Below are positions 6,992-14,132 of a stretch of DNA of 24,769 bases, piece after piece. Numbering within the stretch: position 1 is the first letter of the stretch; each line of letters opens with the position of its first letter. Source of the DNA: Tissierellia bacterium (GTDB taxonomy: Bacteria > Bacillota > Clostridia > Tissierellales > Tissierellaceae); the NCBI GenBank assembly GCA_012521625.1, contig JAAYLY010000038.1, positions 1 to 24,769 on the forward strand. The letters run 5' to 3'. A model generated the notes under the pieces. It made no database searches. It worked only from the letters and a program-made list of their open reading frames with translations, and was not told the DNA's origin. A program made the translations under genes and the position numbers.

Positions 6992-7480
6992 ATGTTTAAT
7001 ATCGGTGATCGTATAGTTTATCCTATGCATGGTGCTGGCATTATCGAAAATATAGAAGAGAAGGAAATCCTAGGTGAAAAAAGGAAATACTTCATCATGA
7101 GGATGCCTATTGGTGACATGAAGGTTATGGTTCCAGTAGACAATGTGAAGGAAGTTGGCGTTAGGGAAATAATCAACAAGGAAGAAATGGAGGAAGTTAT
7201 GGAGGTCCTAAAGGGTAGAAGAAGTGAAATGCCACAAAACTGGAATAGGCGTTATAGGATGAATATGGATAAGATTAAATCTGGAGATATTTTTGAAATA
7301 GCTGCTGTAGTTAGAAATCTTATGCTTTTAGATATAGAGAAGGGCCTTTCAACAGGGGAAAGGAAGATGCTTAACGATGCAAAGCAGCTGCTAATGTCCG
7401 AGATGGTATTAGTATGCGATTTGGAGTTAGAAGAAGTGGAAAAACTTGTTGCTGATGCGGTGAATCATGTAGATGAATAA
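6992..7480 (+). CDS. CarD/CdnL-like RNA polymerase-binding transcription regulator
   Basis: CarD-family proteins bind the RNA polymerase beta lobe through an N-terminal Tudor-like domain and stabilise open complexes, notably at rRNA promoters. The 162-residue product begins MFNIGDRIVYPMHGAG, the classic start of the domain, followed by KRKYFIMRMPIGDMKVMVP (30-48). The C-terminal half (about 60-162) is helical and basic in parts (GRRSEMPQNWNRRYRM), the region that contacts DNA in mycobacterial CarD, which has about the same length. ATG 6992 follows GGGAGGT by six bases; the frame can be extended to TTG 6977, but that overlaps the ribosome site. Two tandem promoters precede it. The gene lies in front of the PIN-TRAM gene, possibly in the same transcript. 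Confidence 0.9.
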   Translation: MFNIGDRIVYPMHGAGIIENIEEKEILGEKRKYFIMRMPIGDMKVMVPVDNVKEVGVREIINKEEMEEVMEVLKGRRSEMPQNWNRRYRMNMDKIKSGDIFEIAAVVRNLMLLDIEKGLSTGERKMLNDAKQLLMSEMVLVCDLELEEVEKLVADAVNHVDE

Positions 7481-7543
7481 AGAAGTATCACCTAGAAGTT
7501 ATATATTTTATCAAATTGGAAATAAATATAAGGAGGTGATTGG

Positions 7544-8656
7544 ATGTTAAATAAGATTTTTCGCATAGTCATTGGTTGTATTGGTGCCTTATTAGGTGCT
7601 GGCTTTGTAAGGCTGATCCACCTAATGGGGATACTCTTAGGAGTTATAACTTTAGGAGATGGTGGTTGGAAGAACTTAATCTTTTATATTGGATTTTCAT
7701 TATTATTTGGAATTATATCTTTTATATTATCTCCAAAAATCATGTCCTTAGCTAAGAAGTTCGTTTCCATATTGGAAAATGAGCTACAAAAGTTTTCGGC
7801 TCAAGATATATTCTTAGGATCCTTTGGTTTAATCGTAGGCTTAATTATTGCCTTTTTTGCTAGCAAACCATTAGATGCTATTACTATCCCCTATGTGGCC
7901 TTTATAGGCCAGATGATAGTCTATGGAATATTAGGTTATCTAGGCATAAAACTAACCACTAGGAAGAGGGAAGATATAGGCAATGTTATAAATGAAATAA
8001 ACACATTCGTTAAACAATCTAAGGATAAAAATAAAAACTTCAAATCCAGTCCAAAGATTCTGGATACCAGCGTCATAATAGACGGTAGGATAGCAGACAT
8101 AGTAAAAACTGGCTTTATAGAAGGCCCCCTTGTAATTCCGGAATTTGTTTTAGAGGAATTGCAGCATATAGCTGACTCCTCTGATGGTTTAAAACGAAAT
8201 AGAGGAAGGCGGGGCCTAGATATACTTAATAAGATCCAGAAGGAGCTGGATATTGAAATCATCATCCATGATAAGAAGTTTGAGGACATACAAGAGGTAG
8301 ATAGTAAATTAATCAAATTAACTAAGCAGATGAAGGGCAAGATCATTACCAATGATTACAACCTAAATAAGGTGGCAGAAGTTCAAGGAATCGAAGTTTT
8401 AAACATAAATGAACTAGCCAATGCAGTAAAGCCTGTAGTCTTGCCAGGAGAAGAGATGGTTGTACAAGTTATCAGGGATGGTAAGGAATCTGGCCAAGGT
8501 TTAGCTTATTTGGATGATGGTACAATGATAGTAGTTGAATCTGGAAAAAAATATATAGGAAACACTATAGATGTTATAGTTACTAGTGTATTACAGACCT
8601 CAGCTGGAAGAATGATATTTGCTAAACCCAAGTCGCTAGCGGATAAAGCTGTATAA
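7544..8656 (+). CDS. Membrane-anchored PIN-TRAM protein (YacL family)
   Basis: This 370-residue protein has four predicted membrane segments (about 7-37, 44-65, 88-107, 114-137), then a cytoplasmic PIN nuclease-like domain (about 171-295) and a C-terminal TRAM domain (about 298-360). PIN acidic residues are visible in ILDTSVIID (Asp174), FVLEEL (Glu204/205) and TNDYN (Asp271), so metal-dependent RNase activity is plausible. TRAM domains bind RNA. The family is conserved between radA/disA and ispD in Bacillus (YacL) but its substrate is not established. ATG 7544 follows AAGGAGGTGAT. It lies 63 bases after the CarD-like gene, with no evident promoter between them, and ends at a strong terminator. 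Confidence 0.92.
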   Translation: MLNKIFRIVIGCIGALLGAGFVRLIHLMGILLGVITLGDGGWKNLIFYIGFSLLFGIISFILSPKIMSLAKKFVSILENELQKFSAQDIFLGSFGLIVGLIIAFFASKPLDAITIPYVAFIGQMIVYGILGYLGIKLTTRKREDIGNVINEINTFVKQSKDKNKNFKSSPKILDTSVIIDGRIADIVKTGFIEGPLVIPEFVLEELQHIADSSDGLKRNRGRRGLDILNKIQKELDIEIIIHDKKFEDIQEVDSKLIKLTKQMKGKIITNDYNLNKVAEVQGIEVLNINELANAVKPVVLPGEEMVVQVIRDGKESGQGLAYLDDGTMIVVESGKKYIGNTIDVIVTSVLQTSAGRMIFAKPKSLADKAV

Positions 8657-8657
8657 A

Positions 8658-8685
8658 TAGGACCCCCCCAGGGTCTTATTTTTTT
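8658..8685 (+). terminator. Intrinsic terminator after the PIN-TRAM gene
   Basis: Bases 8658-8665 pair with 8671-8678 (one G-U pair) around a CCCCA loop, followed by seven T. It begins two bases after the stop codon. It ends the carD-yacL unit, so ispD needs its own promoter. Confidence 0.88.
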
Positions 8686-8719
8686 ATGTTAAATTTTAAC
8701 TTTTATAAATTAGAACTTA

Positions 8720-8728
8720 TGTTATAAT
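8720..8728 (+). promoter_or_regulatory. Extended -10 promoter for ispD
   Basis: TGTTATAAT combines a TGn extension with a perfect TATAAT at 8723-8728. No good -35 is present 16-18 bases upstream, so it would depend on the extended -10. It lies between the terminator at 8658-8685 and ispD. Confidence 0.5.
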
Positions 8729-8750
8729 ATAGACTTAAGAGGTGAAAACT

Positions 8751-9488
8751 ATGTACAAAGACTACTATGTATCTGCCATCATCGCTGCGGCAGGTATGAG
8801 TAACAGGATGGGTAGCAAGATAAATAAGCAATTTATTGCCATAGGAAATAAACCTATATTAGTTCATACCTTGGAAAAATTCGAGCAGTGTAAATATATA
8901 GATGAAATCATCCTAGTTTCCAAAGAGGAAGAAGTGGAATATTGCCGAAAGGAAATAGTTAGGAAATATGGCTTTAAAAAGGTGACCAATATCATTCGTG
9001 GTGGAAAGGAAAGGCAGGATTCCATATACAATGGCCTACTGGCCCTTAATGAGAATACTGATATAGTATTGACCCACGATGGAGCTAGACCCTTTGTGAA
9101 GGTAGAACATATTGAAGATGGAATTAAAGGGGTAGTGGAACATGGGGCCTGTGTAATAGGAGTACCTGTAAAAGATACTATAAAAGTAGTAGGTGACTCT
9201 GAAATAGTTCATCATACGCCTAAGAGGAGCCTCTTATGGGCAGCACAAACCCCTCAATGTTTTTGGACCCATTTAATTATGAAAGGCTATGAACATGCTA
9301 TGAATGAAGGAATTGTCGGTACCGATGATAGTTCCCTGGTAGAAAGGATTGGCCACGATATTAAGATGATTATGGGAAGTTACGATAATATCAAGATTAC
9401 CACCCCAGAGGACCTAATAATAGCCGAGTCCCTTTTAAAGGACATGGACGGCTTACTATCTAGAAAAATATTCTATAAAAGTAGGTAG
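8751..9488 (+). CDS. ispD: IspD, 2-C-methyl-D-erythritol 4-phosphate cytidylyltransferase
   Basis: IspD joins CTP to MEP to form CDP-ME in the non-mevalonate isoprenoid pathway. The 245-residue product has the nucleotide-binding loop AAAGMSNRMGSKINKQF (12-28), the THDGARPFV motif, GVPVKDTIKV and AAQTPQCF, all typical of IspD. It is slightly longer than the usual 230 or so. The frame opens at GTG 8742, but that lies within the ribosome site AGAGGTGA (8738-8745); ATG 8751 is correctly spaced. ispF follows after five bases, the usual pairing of steps two and four of the pathway. Transcription probably begins at the extended -10 promoter near 8720. Confidence 0.96.
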   Translation: MYKDYYVSAIIAAAGMSNRMGSKINKQFIAIGNKPILVHTLEKFEQCKYIDEIILVSKEEEVEYCRKEIVRKYGFKKVTNIIRGGKERQDSIYNGLLALNENTDIVLTHDGARPFVKVEHIEDGIKGVVEHGACVIGVPVKDTIKVVGDSEIVHHTPKRSLLWAAQTPQCFWTHLIMKGYEHAMNEGIVGTDDSSLVERIGHDIKMIMGSYDNIKITTPEDLIIAESLLKDMDGLLSRKIFYKSR

Positions 9489-9493
9489 TAAAG

Positions 9494-9985
9494 ATGAGGA
9501 TTGGATTTGGCTATGATGTTCATAAATTAGTTGAAGGTAGGAAGCTGATAATAGGTGGAGTAGAAATAGCTCATGAAAAGGGTCTGCTGGGACATTCTGA
9601 TGCGGATGTATTGATACATGCTATAATGGATAGCATCCTAGGAGCCTTAGCCCTAGGTGATATAGGAAAACACTTCCCAGATACGGATGAAAAATATAGG
9701 GATATATCTAGTATAATATTATTAGAAAATGTTTATAATCTAATGTGTAAAGCGGGTTATGAAATAGGCAATATAGATGCTGTGGTGGCAGCACAAAGAC
9801 CTAAATTAGCCCCCTATATAGATGAAATGAGGAAGAATATAGCCAGGGTATTGAATACGGATGTTAATAATATTAACGTAAAAGCTACTACTACGGAAGA
9901 GCTGGGATTTGAAGGTAGGATGGAAGGTGTCTCATCCTATAGCGTATGTCTATTAAAGGCGATTGACAAGGGAAATCAAATCTAG
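9494..9985 (+). CDS. ispF: IspF, 2-C-methyl-D-erythritol 2,4-cyclodiphosphate synthase
   Basis: IspF cyclises CDP-ME 2-phosphate to MEcPP with release of CMP. The 163-residue product is the normal length for this trimeric enzyme. Metal ligands are visible as Asp8 and His10 in GFGYDVHKL and His42 in LIHAIMDS; LGHSDADVL and DIGKHFPDTD are family signatures. The start at ATG 9494 has only a weak ribosome site (AGGT, 9483-9486), so translation may rely on coupling to ispD, whose stop is five bases upstream. The 3' end of the gene carries the -35 element of the next promoter (9963-9991), which serves the proS leader. Confidence 0.97.
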   Translation: MRIGFGYDVHKLVEGRKLIIGGVEIAHEKGLLGHSDADVLIHAIMDSILGALALGDIGKHFPDTDEKYRDISSIILLENVYNLMCKAGYEIGNIDAVVAAQRPKLAPYIDEMRKNIARVLNTDVNNINVKATTTEELGFEGRMEGVSSYSVCLLKAIDKGNQI

Positions 9986-9991
9986 TAGAAT
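9963..9991 (+). promoter_or_regulatory. SigA promoter for the proS T-box transcript
   Basis: TTGACA (9963-9968) and TAGAAT (9986-9991) are 17 bases apart. The -35 lies within the end of ispF and the -10 just after its stop. Transcription would begin near 9998, shortly before the T-box stem I. Confidence 0.7.
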
Positions 9992-10019
9992 TCAAGTATG
10001 ATTTTAATATAAATGAAAG

Positions 10020-10254
10020 TTATTCATAAGCGAGGAAGGGAAGTAGTATTTATTAATGGCCTCCAGAGAGGAACTGCTTGGTGGAAAGTTCTGGCCCTCT
10101 TAATAAGGAACCAGTCCTGGAGCTTTTAGGTGGAAAATAAGTATACCTAAACGTTGGCTTACGTTACAGCCTTTGAGGGATCCTTCTAGGATTAGTAGAG
10201 TGGTACCGCGGAACATAGTCTTTCGTCTCTAGTTTGAGATGGGAGGCTTTTTTT
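10020..10254 (+). promoter_or_regulatory. T-box riboswitch, proline type, upstream of proS
   Basis: The core T-box AGAGTGGTACCGCG (10197-10210) is followed by a terminator: 10217-10229 pairs with 10236-10248, then seven T. A long stem I lies upstream, with AGTA near its 5' base and a TTTATTAA/TTAATAAG helix. The bases TGGT in the T-box bulge pair with ACCA, matching tRNA-Pro with discriminator A. Candidate proline specifier codons in the stem I internal loop are CCA (10111-10113) and CCT (10116-10118); I cannot decide between them. Uncharged tRNA-Pro would favour antitermination and proS expression. Confidence 0.9.
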
Positions 10255-10489
10255 ATGACTATATTAATTGATATTAAGCATAATTAATTCTACTTATCCT
10301 TGATGCTAAAGGATAAATAAGAGTAATATTAAGTATGCTGGATCTTTTAAGGATTAAACTTAAGTAGTTATAAGTAGTTATAGATTAAGTATAGTATATA
10401 AATACTTAAGATTAGGTATCTAATAGTTAAATAAGTCTTATAAAATATTTGAATTATCTTGTCTGATGATTAAAAAAGGAGTGAAGGTT
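10255..10489 (+). other. Long AT-rich untranslated stretch between the T-box terminator and proS
   Basis: There is no gene in these 235 bases. They hold an 8-bp hairpin (TTATCCTT 10294-10301 with AAGGATAA 10309-10316) and a tandem 10-base duplication, TAAGTAGTTA, at 10361-10380. I see no clear promoter. The proS ribosome site is at 10476-10483. The stretch would be transcribed only when the T-box reads through, or from an unseen promoter. Confidence 0.5.
10361..10380. repeat. Perfect tandem duplication of a 10-base unit
   Basis: TAAGTAGTTA occurs twice head to tail with no spacer. Similar AT-rich words follow. It may be slippage in neutral sequence. Confidence 0.7.
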
Positions 10490-12232
10490 ATGAGGATGTC
10501 AAAGATGTATATGCCTACATTAAAGGAAACCCCTTCAGAGGCGGAAATAGCAAGCCACAAATTGTTACTAAGGGCAGGTATGATAAGGCAGCTTGTAAGT
10601 GGGGTATATTCCTATCTCCCCTTGGGCTATAGGGTAATAAAGAAGGTAGAAGATATAGTCAGGGAGGAAATGGATAGGGCAGGGTCCCAAGAATTACTTA
10701 TGTCTGCTATTCAGCCAAAAGAATTGTGGGAAGCAACTGGCAGGTGGGATGACTTTGGCCCAGAGATGTGGAAGCTAAAGGATAGGCATGAGAGGGAATT
10801 CTGCCTAGGACCTACCCATGAGGAGTATTTCACCGACCTAATTAAGAATGAAGTCAAGTCCTATAAGCAACTACCCTTGAACCTATATCAGATCCAAACT
10901 AAATACAGGGATGAAAAGAGGCCTAGGTTTGGTCTAATAAGAAGTAGGGAATTTATAATGAAGGATGCCTATAGCTTCGATAAGGATCCGGAAGGCATGG
11001 CCCAATCCTATCAGGTCATGTGGGATGCCTACGATAGGGTATTTACTAGATTAAAGCTTAATTATAAGGTAGTTCAAGGTGATACAGGAGCCATGGGGGG
11101 GAGGCTTTCCCATGAATTTATGGCCTTGGCAGATGATGGAGAGGGAGTTATAGCTTATTGCGATTCCTGTGACTATGCGGCTACAGATGAAAAGGCCCAG
11201 GTGGTATATGAAAATATAAATGATGGGGAAGAGATGCTTCCTATGGAAAAGGTTCATACCCCAAAGGTTACTACCATTGATGACCTGGTAGATTTCTTTA
11301 AGATGGAAAGGTCAAAGTTTGGTAAGGTTATAGTATATAACCTACAGGGAACTCCAATTGTAGTTATGATTCCAGGAGATAGGGAGTTAAATGAGACTAA
11401 GTTATTCAACTATCTAGGAGTCCCAAGTCACGATATTGAAATGGCCGATGAAGAAATGATTTTAGATATCAGTGGAGCCCAAAAAGGCTTTACAGGACCA
11501 ATAGGTCTAAAGGAAGGCACTCGATTAATAGTGGATTCTAGGATAACTAAAATGAAAAACCTAATAGTGGGAGGAAATGAAACAGACTACCATATTAAGA
11601 ATGTAAATTATGGAAGGGACTTTGAGGGAGAAGTAGTAGATGATCTCTTAATGTTTGAAGAAGGTGATAGGTGTCCAAAATGTGGAGATGAATTAAAGAT
11701 GGCAAGGGGGATCGAGGTAGGAAACATCTTCCAACTAGGAACTAAGTATTCAGAAGGCATAAATGCTAAGTTCCTTGATGAAAACGGCAAGGAGCAAGTT
11801 TTCTACATGGGTTCTTATGGAATCGGAGTAACTAGAACTGTAGCTGCCATAATCGAGCAGAATCATGACGAAAATGGAATAATATGGCCCCTAAACACAG
11901 CTCCCTATCATGTGATAATTACGGTTGTAAATGCTAAAAATGAGGAACAACTTAAGTTGGGTGAAAGGCTCTATAAGATGCTTCAAGAACATAATATAGA
12001 GGTCCTACTGGACGATAGGAATGAAAGGGCAGGAGTTAAGTTTAACGATAGGGATTTAATAGGTATACCTATTAGGATTACAGTAGGTAAAAAGGCCTCT
12101 GAGGAAATAGTTGAATACTCCCTAAGGAGAACTATGGATAATAGAATAGAAGTTAAGGTTGAAGAAATTCTAGATCTAGTCAAGGAGGAATTTCAAAAAG
12201 CAGGTTTGGAAGAGAAAATAATTCACCTGTAA
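10490..12232 (+). CDS. proS: ProS, prolyl-tRNA synthetase (bacterial type)
   Basis: ProS charges tRNA-Pro. The 580-residue product is a class II synthetase of the long bacterial type. It shows KYRDEKRPRFGLIRSREF (motif 2), an inserted editing domain (about 220-400) that clears mischarged alanine, GSYGIGVTRTVAAIIEQ (motif 3) and a C-terminal anticodon-binding domain. ATG 10490 is chosen because AAGGAGTG (10476-10483) is well placed; an upstream in-frame ATG at 10466 has no ribosome site. Expression should be controlled by the proline T-box at 10020-10254. In Bacillus subtilis proS lies elsewhere, so its place between ispF and gltX is a lineage trait. No terminator is evident after it. Confidence 0.96.
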   Translation: MRMSKMYMPTLKETPSEAEIASHKLLLRAGMIRQLVSGVYSYLPLGYRVIKKVEDIVREEMDRAGSQELLMSAIQPKELWEATGRWDDFGPEMWKLKDRHEREFCLGPTHEEYFTDLIKNEVKSYKQLPLNLYQIQTKYRDEKRPRFGLIRSREFIMKDAYSFDKDPEGMAQSYQVMWDAYDRVFTRLKLNYKVVQGDTGAMGGRLSHEFMALADDGEGVIAYCDSCDYAATDEKAQVVYENINDGEEMLPMEKVHTPKVTTIDDLVDFFKMERSKFGKVIVYNLQGTPIVVMIPGDRELNETKLFNYLGVPSHDIEMADEEMILDISGAQKGFTGPIGLKEGTRLIVDSRITKMKNLIVGGNETDYHIKNVNYGRDFEGEVVDDLLMFEEGDRCPKCGDELKMARGIEVGNIFQLGTKYSEGINAKFLDENGKEQVFYMGSYGIGVTRTVAAIIEQNHDENGIIWPLNTAPYHVIITVVNAKNEEQLKLGERLYKMLQEHNIEVLLDDRNERAGVKFNDRDLIGIPIRITVGKKASEEIVEYSLRRTMDNRIEVKVEEILDLVKEEFQKAGLEEKIIHL

Positions 12233-12271
12233 TCTCAAGTGGAAGAATGGGTAAGAATTAGTTTAAGAAGG

Positions 12272-12300
12272 TTGATAGTTGCTAATATCTAATATATAAT
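12272..12300 (+). promoter_or_regulatory. SigA promoter for gltX
   Basis: TTGATA (12272-12277) and a perfect TATAAT (12295-12300) are 17 bases apart. Transcription would start near 12307, almost directly at the gltX ribosome site, so the leader is very short. Confidence 0.65.
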
Positions 12301-12326
12301 ATTAATAATCACTGGAGGTGTGTGTG

Positions 12327-13811
12327 TTGAAAGAAGTAAGAGTGCGATTTGCCCCAAGTCCAACGGGCTTTATCCATATAGGTTCCATAAGGACCGCTCT
12401 TTATAACTATCTCTATGCAAGGCGCCATAACGGAAAGTTTATCCTAAGGATTGAGGATACTGACCAAACTAGATTAGTAGAGGGTGCCATAGAGAACTTA
12501 ATAGAATCCCTTCACTGGGCTGGTATTGATTATGATGAAGGGGTTTTTATAGAGGACGGAAAACTAGTTCAAAAAGGGGATTATGGCCCCTATATCCAAT
12601 CCCAAAGGTTAGATATATATAAGAAGTATGTAGATGAATTAATAGAAAAAGGCCATGCCTACTACTGCTTCTGTTCTAAGGAAAGGTTAGATGCAGTTAG
12701 GGAGGAGCAAAAAATAAAGGGCCTTATCCCTAAATATGATGGCTTTTGTAGGAGCTTATCCTTAGAGGAAGCTAGGGAGCGGATAGCCAAGGGTGAAGAG
12801 TACGTTGTAAGGTTGAAGCTACCTAAGAATTACGATATCCATTTTAAGGATTTAGTAAGAGGGGATATAGTTATAAACACCGATGATTTAGATGATCAAG
12901 TCCTGCTTAAATCCGACGGTTTTCCAACTTATCATATGGCAGTAGTAATTGATGACCACTTAATGAAGGTTACCCATATTGTAAGAGGGGAAGAGTGGCT
13001 ACCATCTACACCAAAGCATATATATCTATATGAGGCTTTTGGTTGGGAGAAGCCGGAGTATGTACACCTACCTACTGTTCTAAATAAGGATAGGAAGAAG
13101 TTAAGTAAGCGTCATGGGGATGTTTCAGTAGAGGACTTTAAGAAAAAGGGCTATCTTCCAGAAGGCTTGATCAACTACTTGGCCTTAGTAGGTTGGAGCC
13201 CTGAAGATAATCAGGAGATCCTATCCATGGAGGAGTTAATTGAGAAATTCTCCTTTGAAAGGGTTTCCAAAACTGGCGGTATATTCGATAAGGATAAGCT
13301 AGATTGGGTAAATGGACATTATATAAGGTCTTCCAATCTAGATAGGATAACGGACCTAGCCATACCATATTTAATCGAGGCTGGTTTAATAGATGAGGAT
13401 TTTGCTAAGGACAAGAGGGAATGGCTAAAGATGCTAGTGGACATAGTTAGGGAAGGTATGTACTATATGTCTGAAATTGTAGATAAGGTTAAGTTTATGT
13501 TCAATAATGAAGTAGAAATAGAAGATGAAGAAGCCCTAGAGATGCTAAAGGGCGAAAATACTAAGACTATACTAGCAGCCATGAAGGAGATTATAAGTGG
13601 GGTAGATGAAGTAGACGAAGAACTTTCCAATACCCTTATGAAGCAGATTCAAAAATCAACTGGAATCAGGGGTAAAAACTTATTTATGCCTAGTAGGGTA
13701 GCTTTAACGGGAAGTTGCCACGGGCCAGAGTTTACTAAGATCTTATACCTATTGGGTAAAGAAAATATTCTAGAGCGAATCCAATATGTAGAGAGGAACT
13801 ATCTATCATAA
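12327..13811 (+). CDS. gltX: GltX, glutamyl-tRNA synthetase
   Basis: GltX attaches glutamate to tRNA-Glu, and in many Firmicutes also to tRNA-Gln for later amidation. The 494-residue class I enzyme has the HIGH region in RFAPSPTGFIHIGSIRTALY (7-26) and the KMSKS equivalent KLSKRHG (258-264). Cysteines in YYCFCSKER and DGFCR are placed as in the family's connecting domain. Whether it is non-discriminating cannot be read from sequence alone; no gatCAB or glnS is in the window. The start is uncertain between TTG 12327, which gives the usual MKEVRVRFAP, and GTG 12324. Both follow GGAGG (12314-12318), while GTG 12318 overlaps that ribosome site. Confidence 0.96.
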   Translation: MKEVRVRFAPSPTGFIHIGSIRTALYNYLYARRHNGKFILRIEDTDQTRLVEGAIENLIESLHWAGIDYDEGVFIEDGKLVQKGDYGPYIQSQRLDIYKKYVDELIEKGHAYYCFCSKERLDAVREEQKIKGLIPKYDGFCRSLSLEEARERIAKGEEYVVRLKLPKNYDIHFKDLVRGDIVINTDDLDDQVLLKSDGFPTYHMAVVIDDHLMKVTHIVRGEEWLPSTPKHIYLYEAFGWEKPEYVHLPTVLNKDRKKLSKRHGDVSVEDFKKKGYLPEGLINYLALVGWSPEDNQEILSMEELIEKFSFERVSKTGGIFDKDKLDWVNGHYIRSSNLDRITDLAIPYLIEAGLIDEDFAKDKREWLKMLVDIVREGMYYMSEIVDKVKFMFNNEVEIEDEEALEMLKGENTKTILAAMKEIISGVDEVDEELSNTLMKQIQKSTGIRGKNLFMPSRVALTGSCHGPEFTKILYLLGKENILERIQYVERNYLS

Positions 13812-13812
13812 G

Positions 13813-13839
13813 TTAACTATTATCTTAGGATTGTATAAT
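13813..13839 (+). promoter_or_regulatory. Possible promoter for the cysS T-box transcript
   Basis: A perfect TATAAT lies at 13834-13839. The best -35 is TTAACT at 13813-13818 with a short 15-base spacer, so confidence is low. Read-through from gltX is an alternative. Confidence 0.35.
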
Positions 13840-13871
13840 TGTATTATTAAAGAAATAAAATTAATGTAGAT

Positions 13872-14112
13872 AAAGTTAAAGGTAATGATAAGGAGAGTAG
13901 GTTTAAACAAGCTAAAAGAGATGGATACCCATAGGCTGAAAGGTATTCTTAGAACTGTTTAAACCGAAGTGCACCTTTGAACCGAATTCCGAAAGCTTAG
14001 TAGGAATAATCGGCCTTGCAGCCTTAAATGCTAAAGAGGGGACTTTATGTCTAGTGGAGTGGAACCGCGGAATTAACCTTTCGTCTCGATCAGGGATGAA
14101 AGGTTTATTTTT
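13872..14112 (+). promoter_or_regulatory. T-box riboswitch, cysteine type, upstream of cysS
   Basis: The core T-box GGAGTGGAACCGCG (14056-14069) precedes a terminator whose arms 14075-14087 and 14093-14105 pair (two wobble pairs), followed by a T-rich run to 14112. Stem I includes a GTTTAAAC/GTTTAAAC helix (5' copy starting near 13901, 3' copy ending near 13964). After it comes CGAAG and then TGC (13970-13972), a cysteine codon in the specifier position. TGGA in the T-box bulge pairs with UCCA, matching the U discriminator of tRNA-Cys. Specifier, discriminator and downstream gene all agree. Confidence 0.94.
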
Positions 14113-14132
14113 GATGGAAAGGAGATGTGTAT

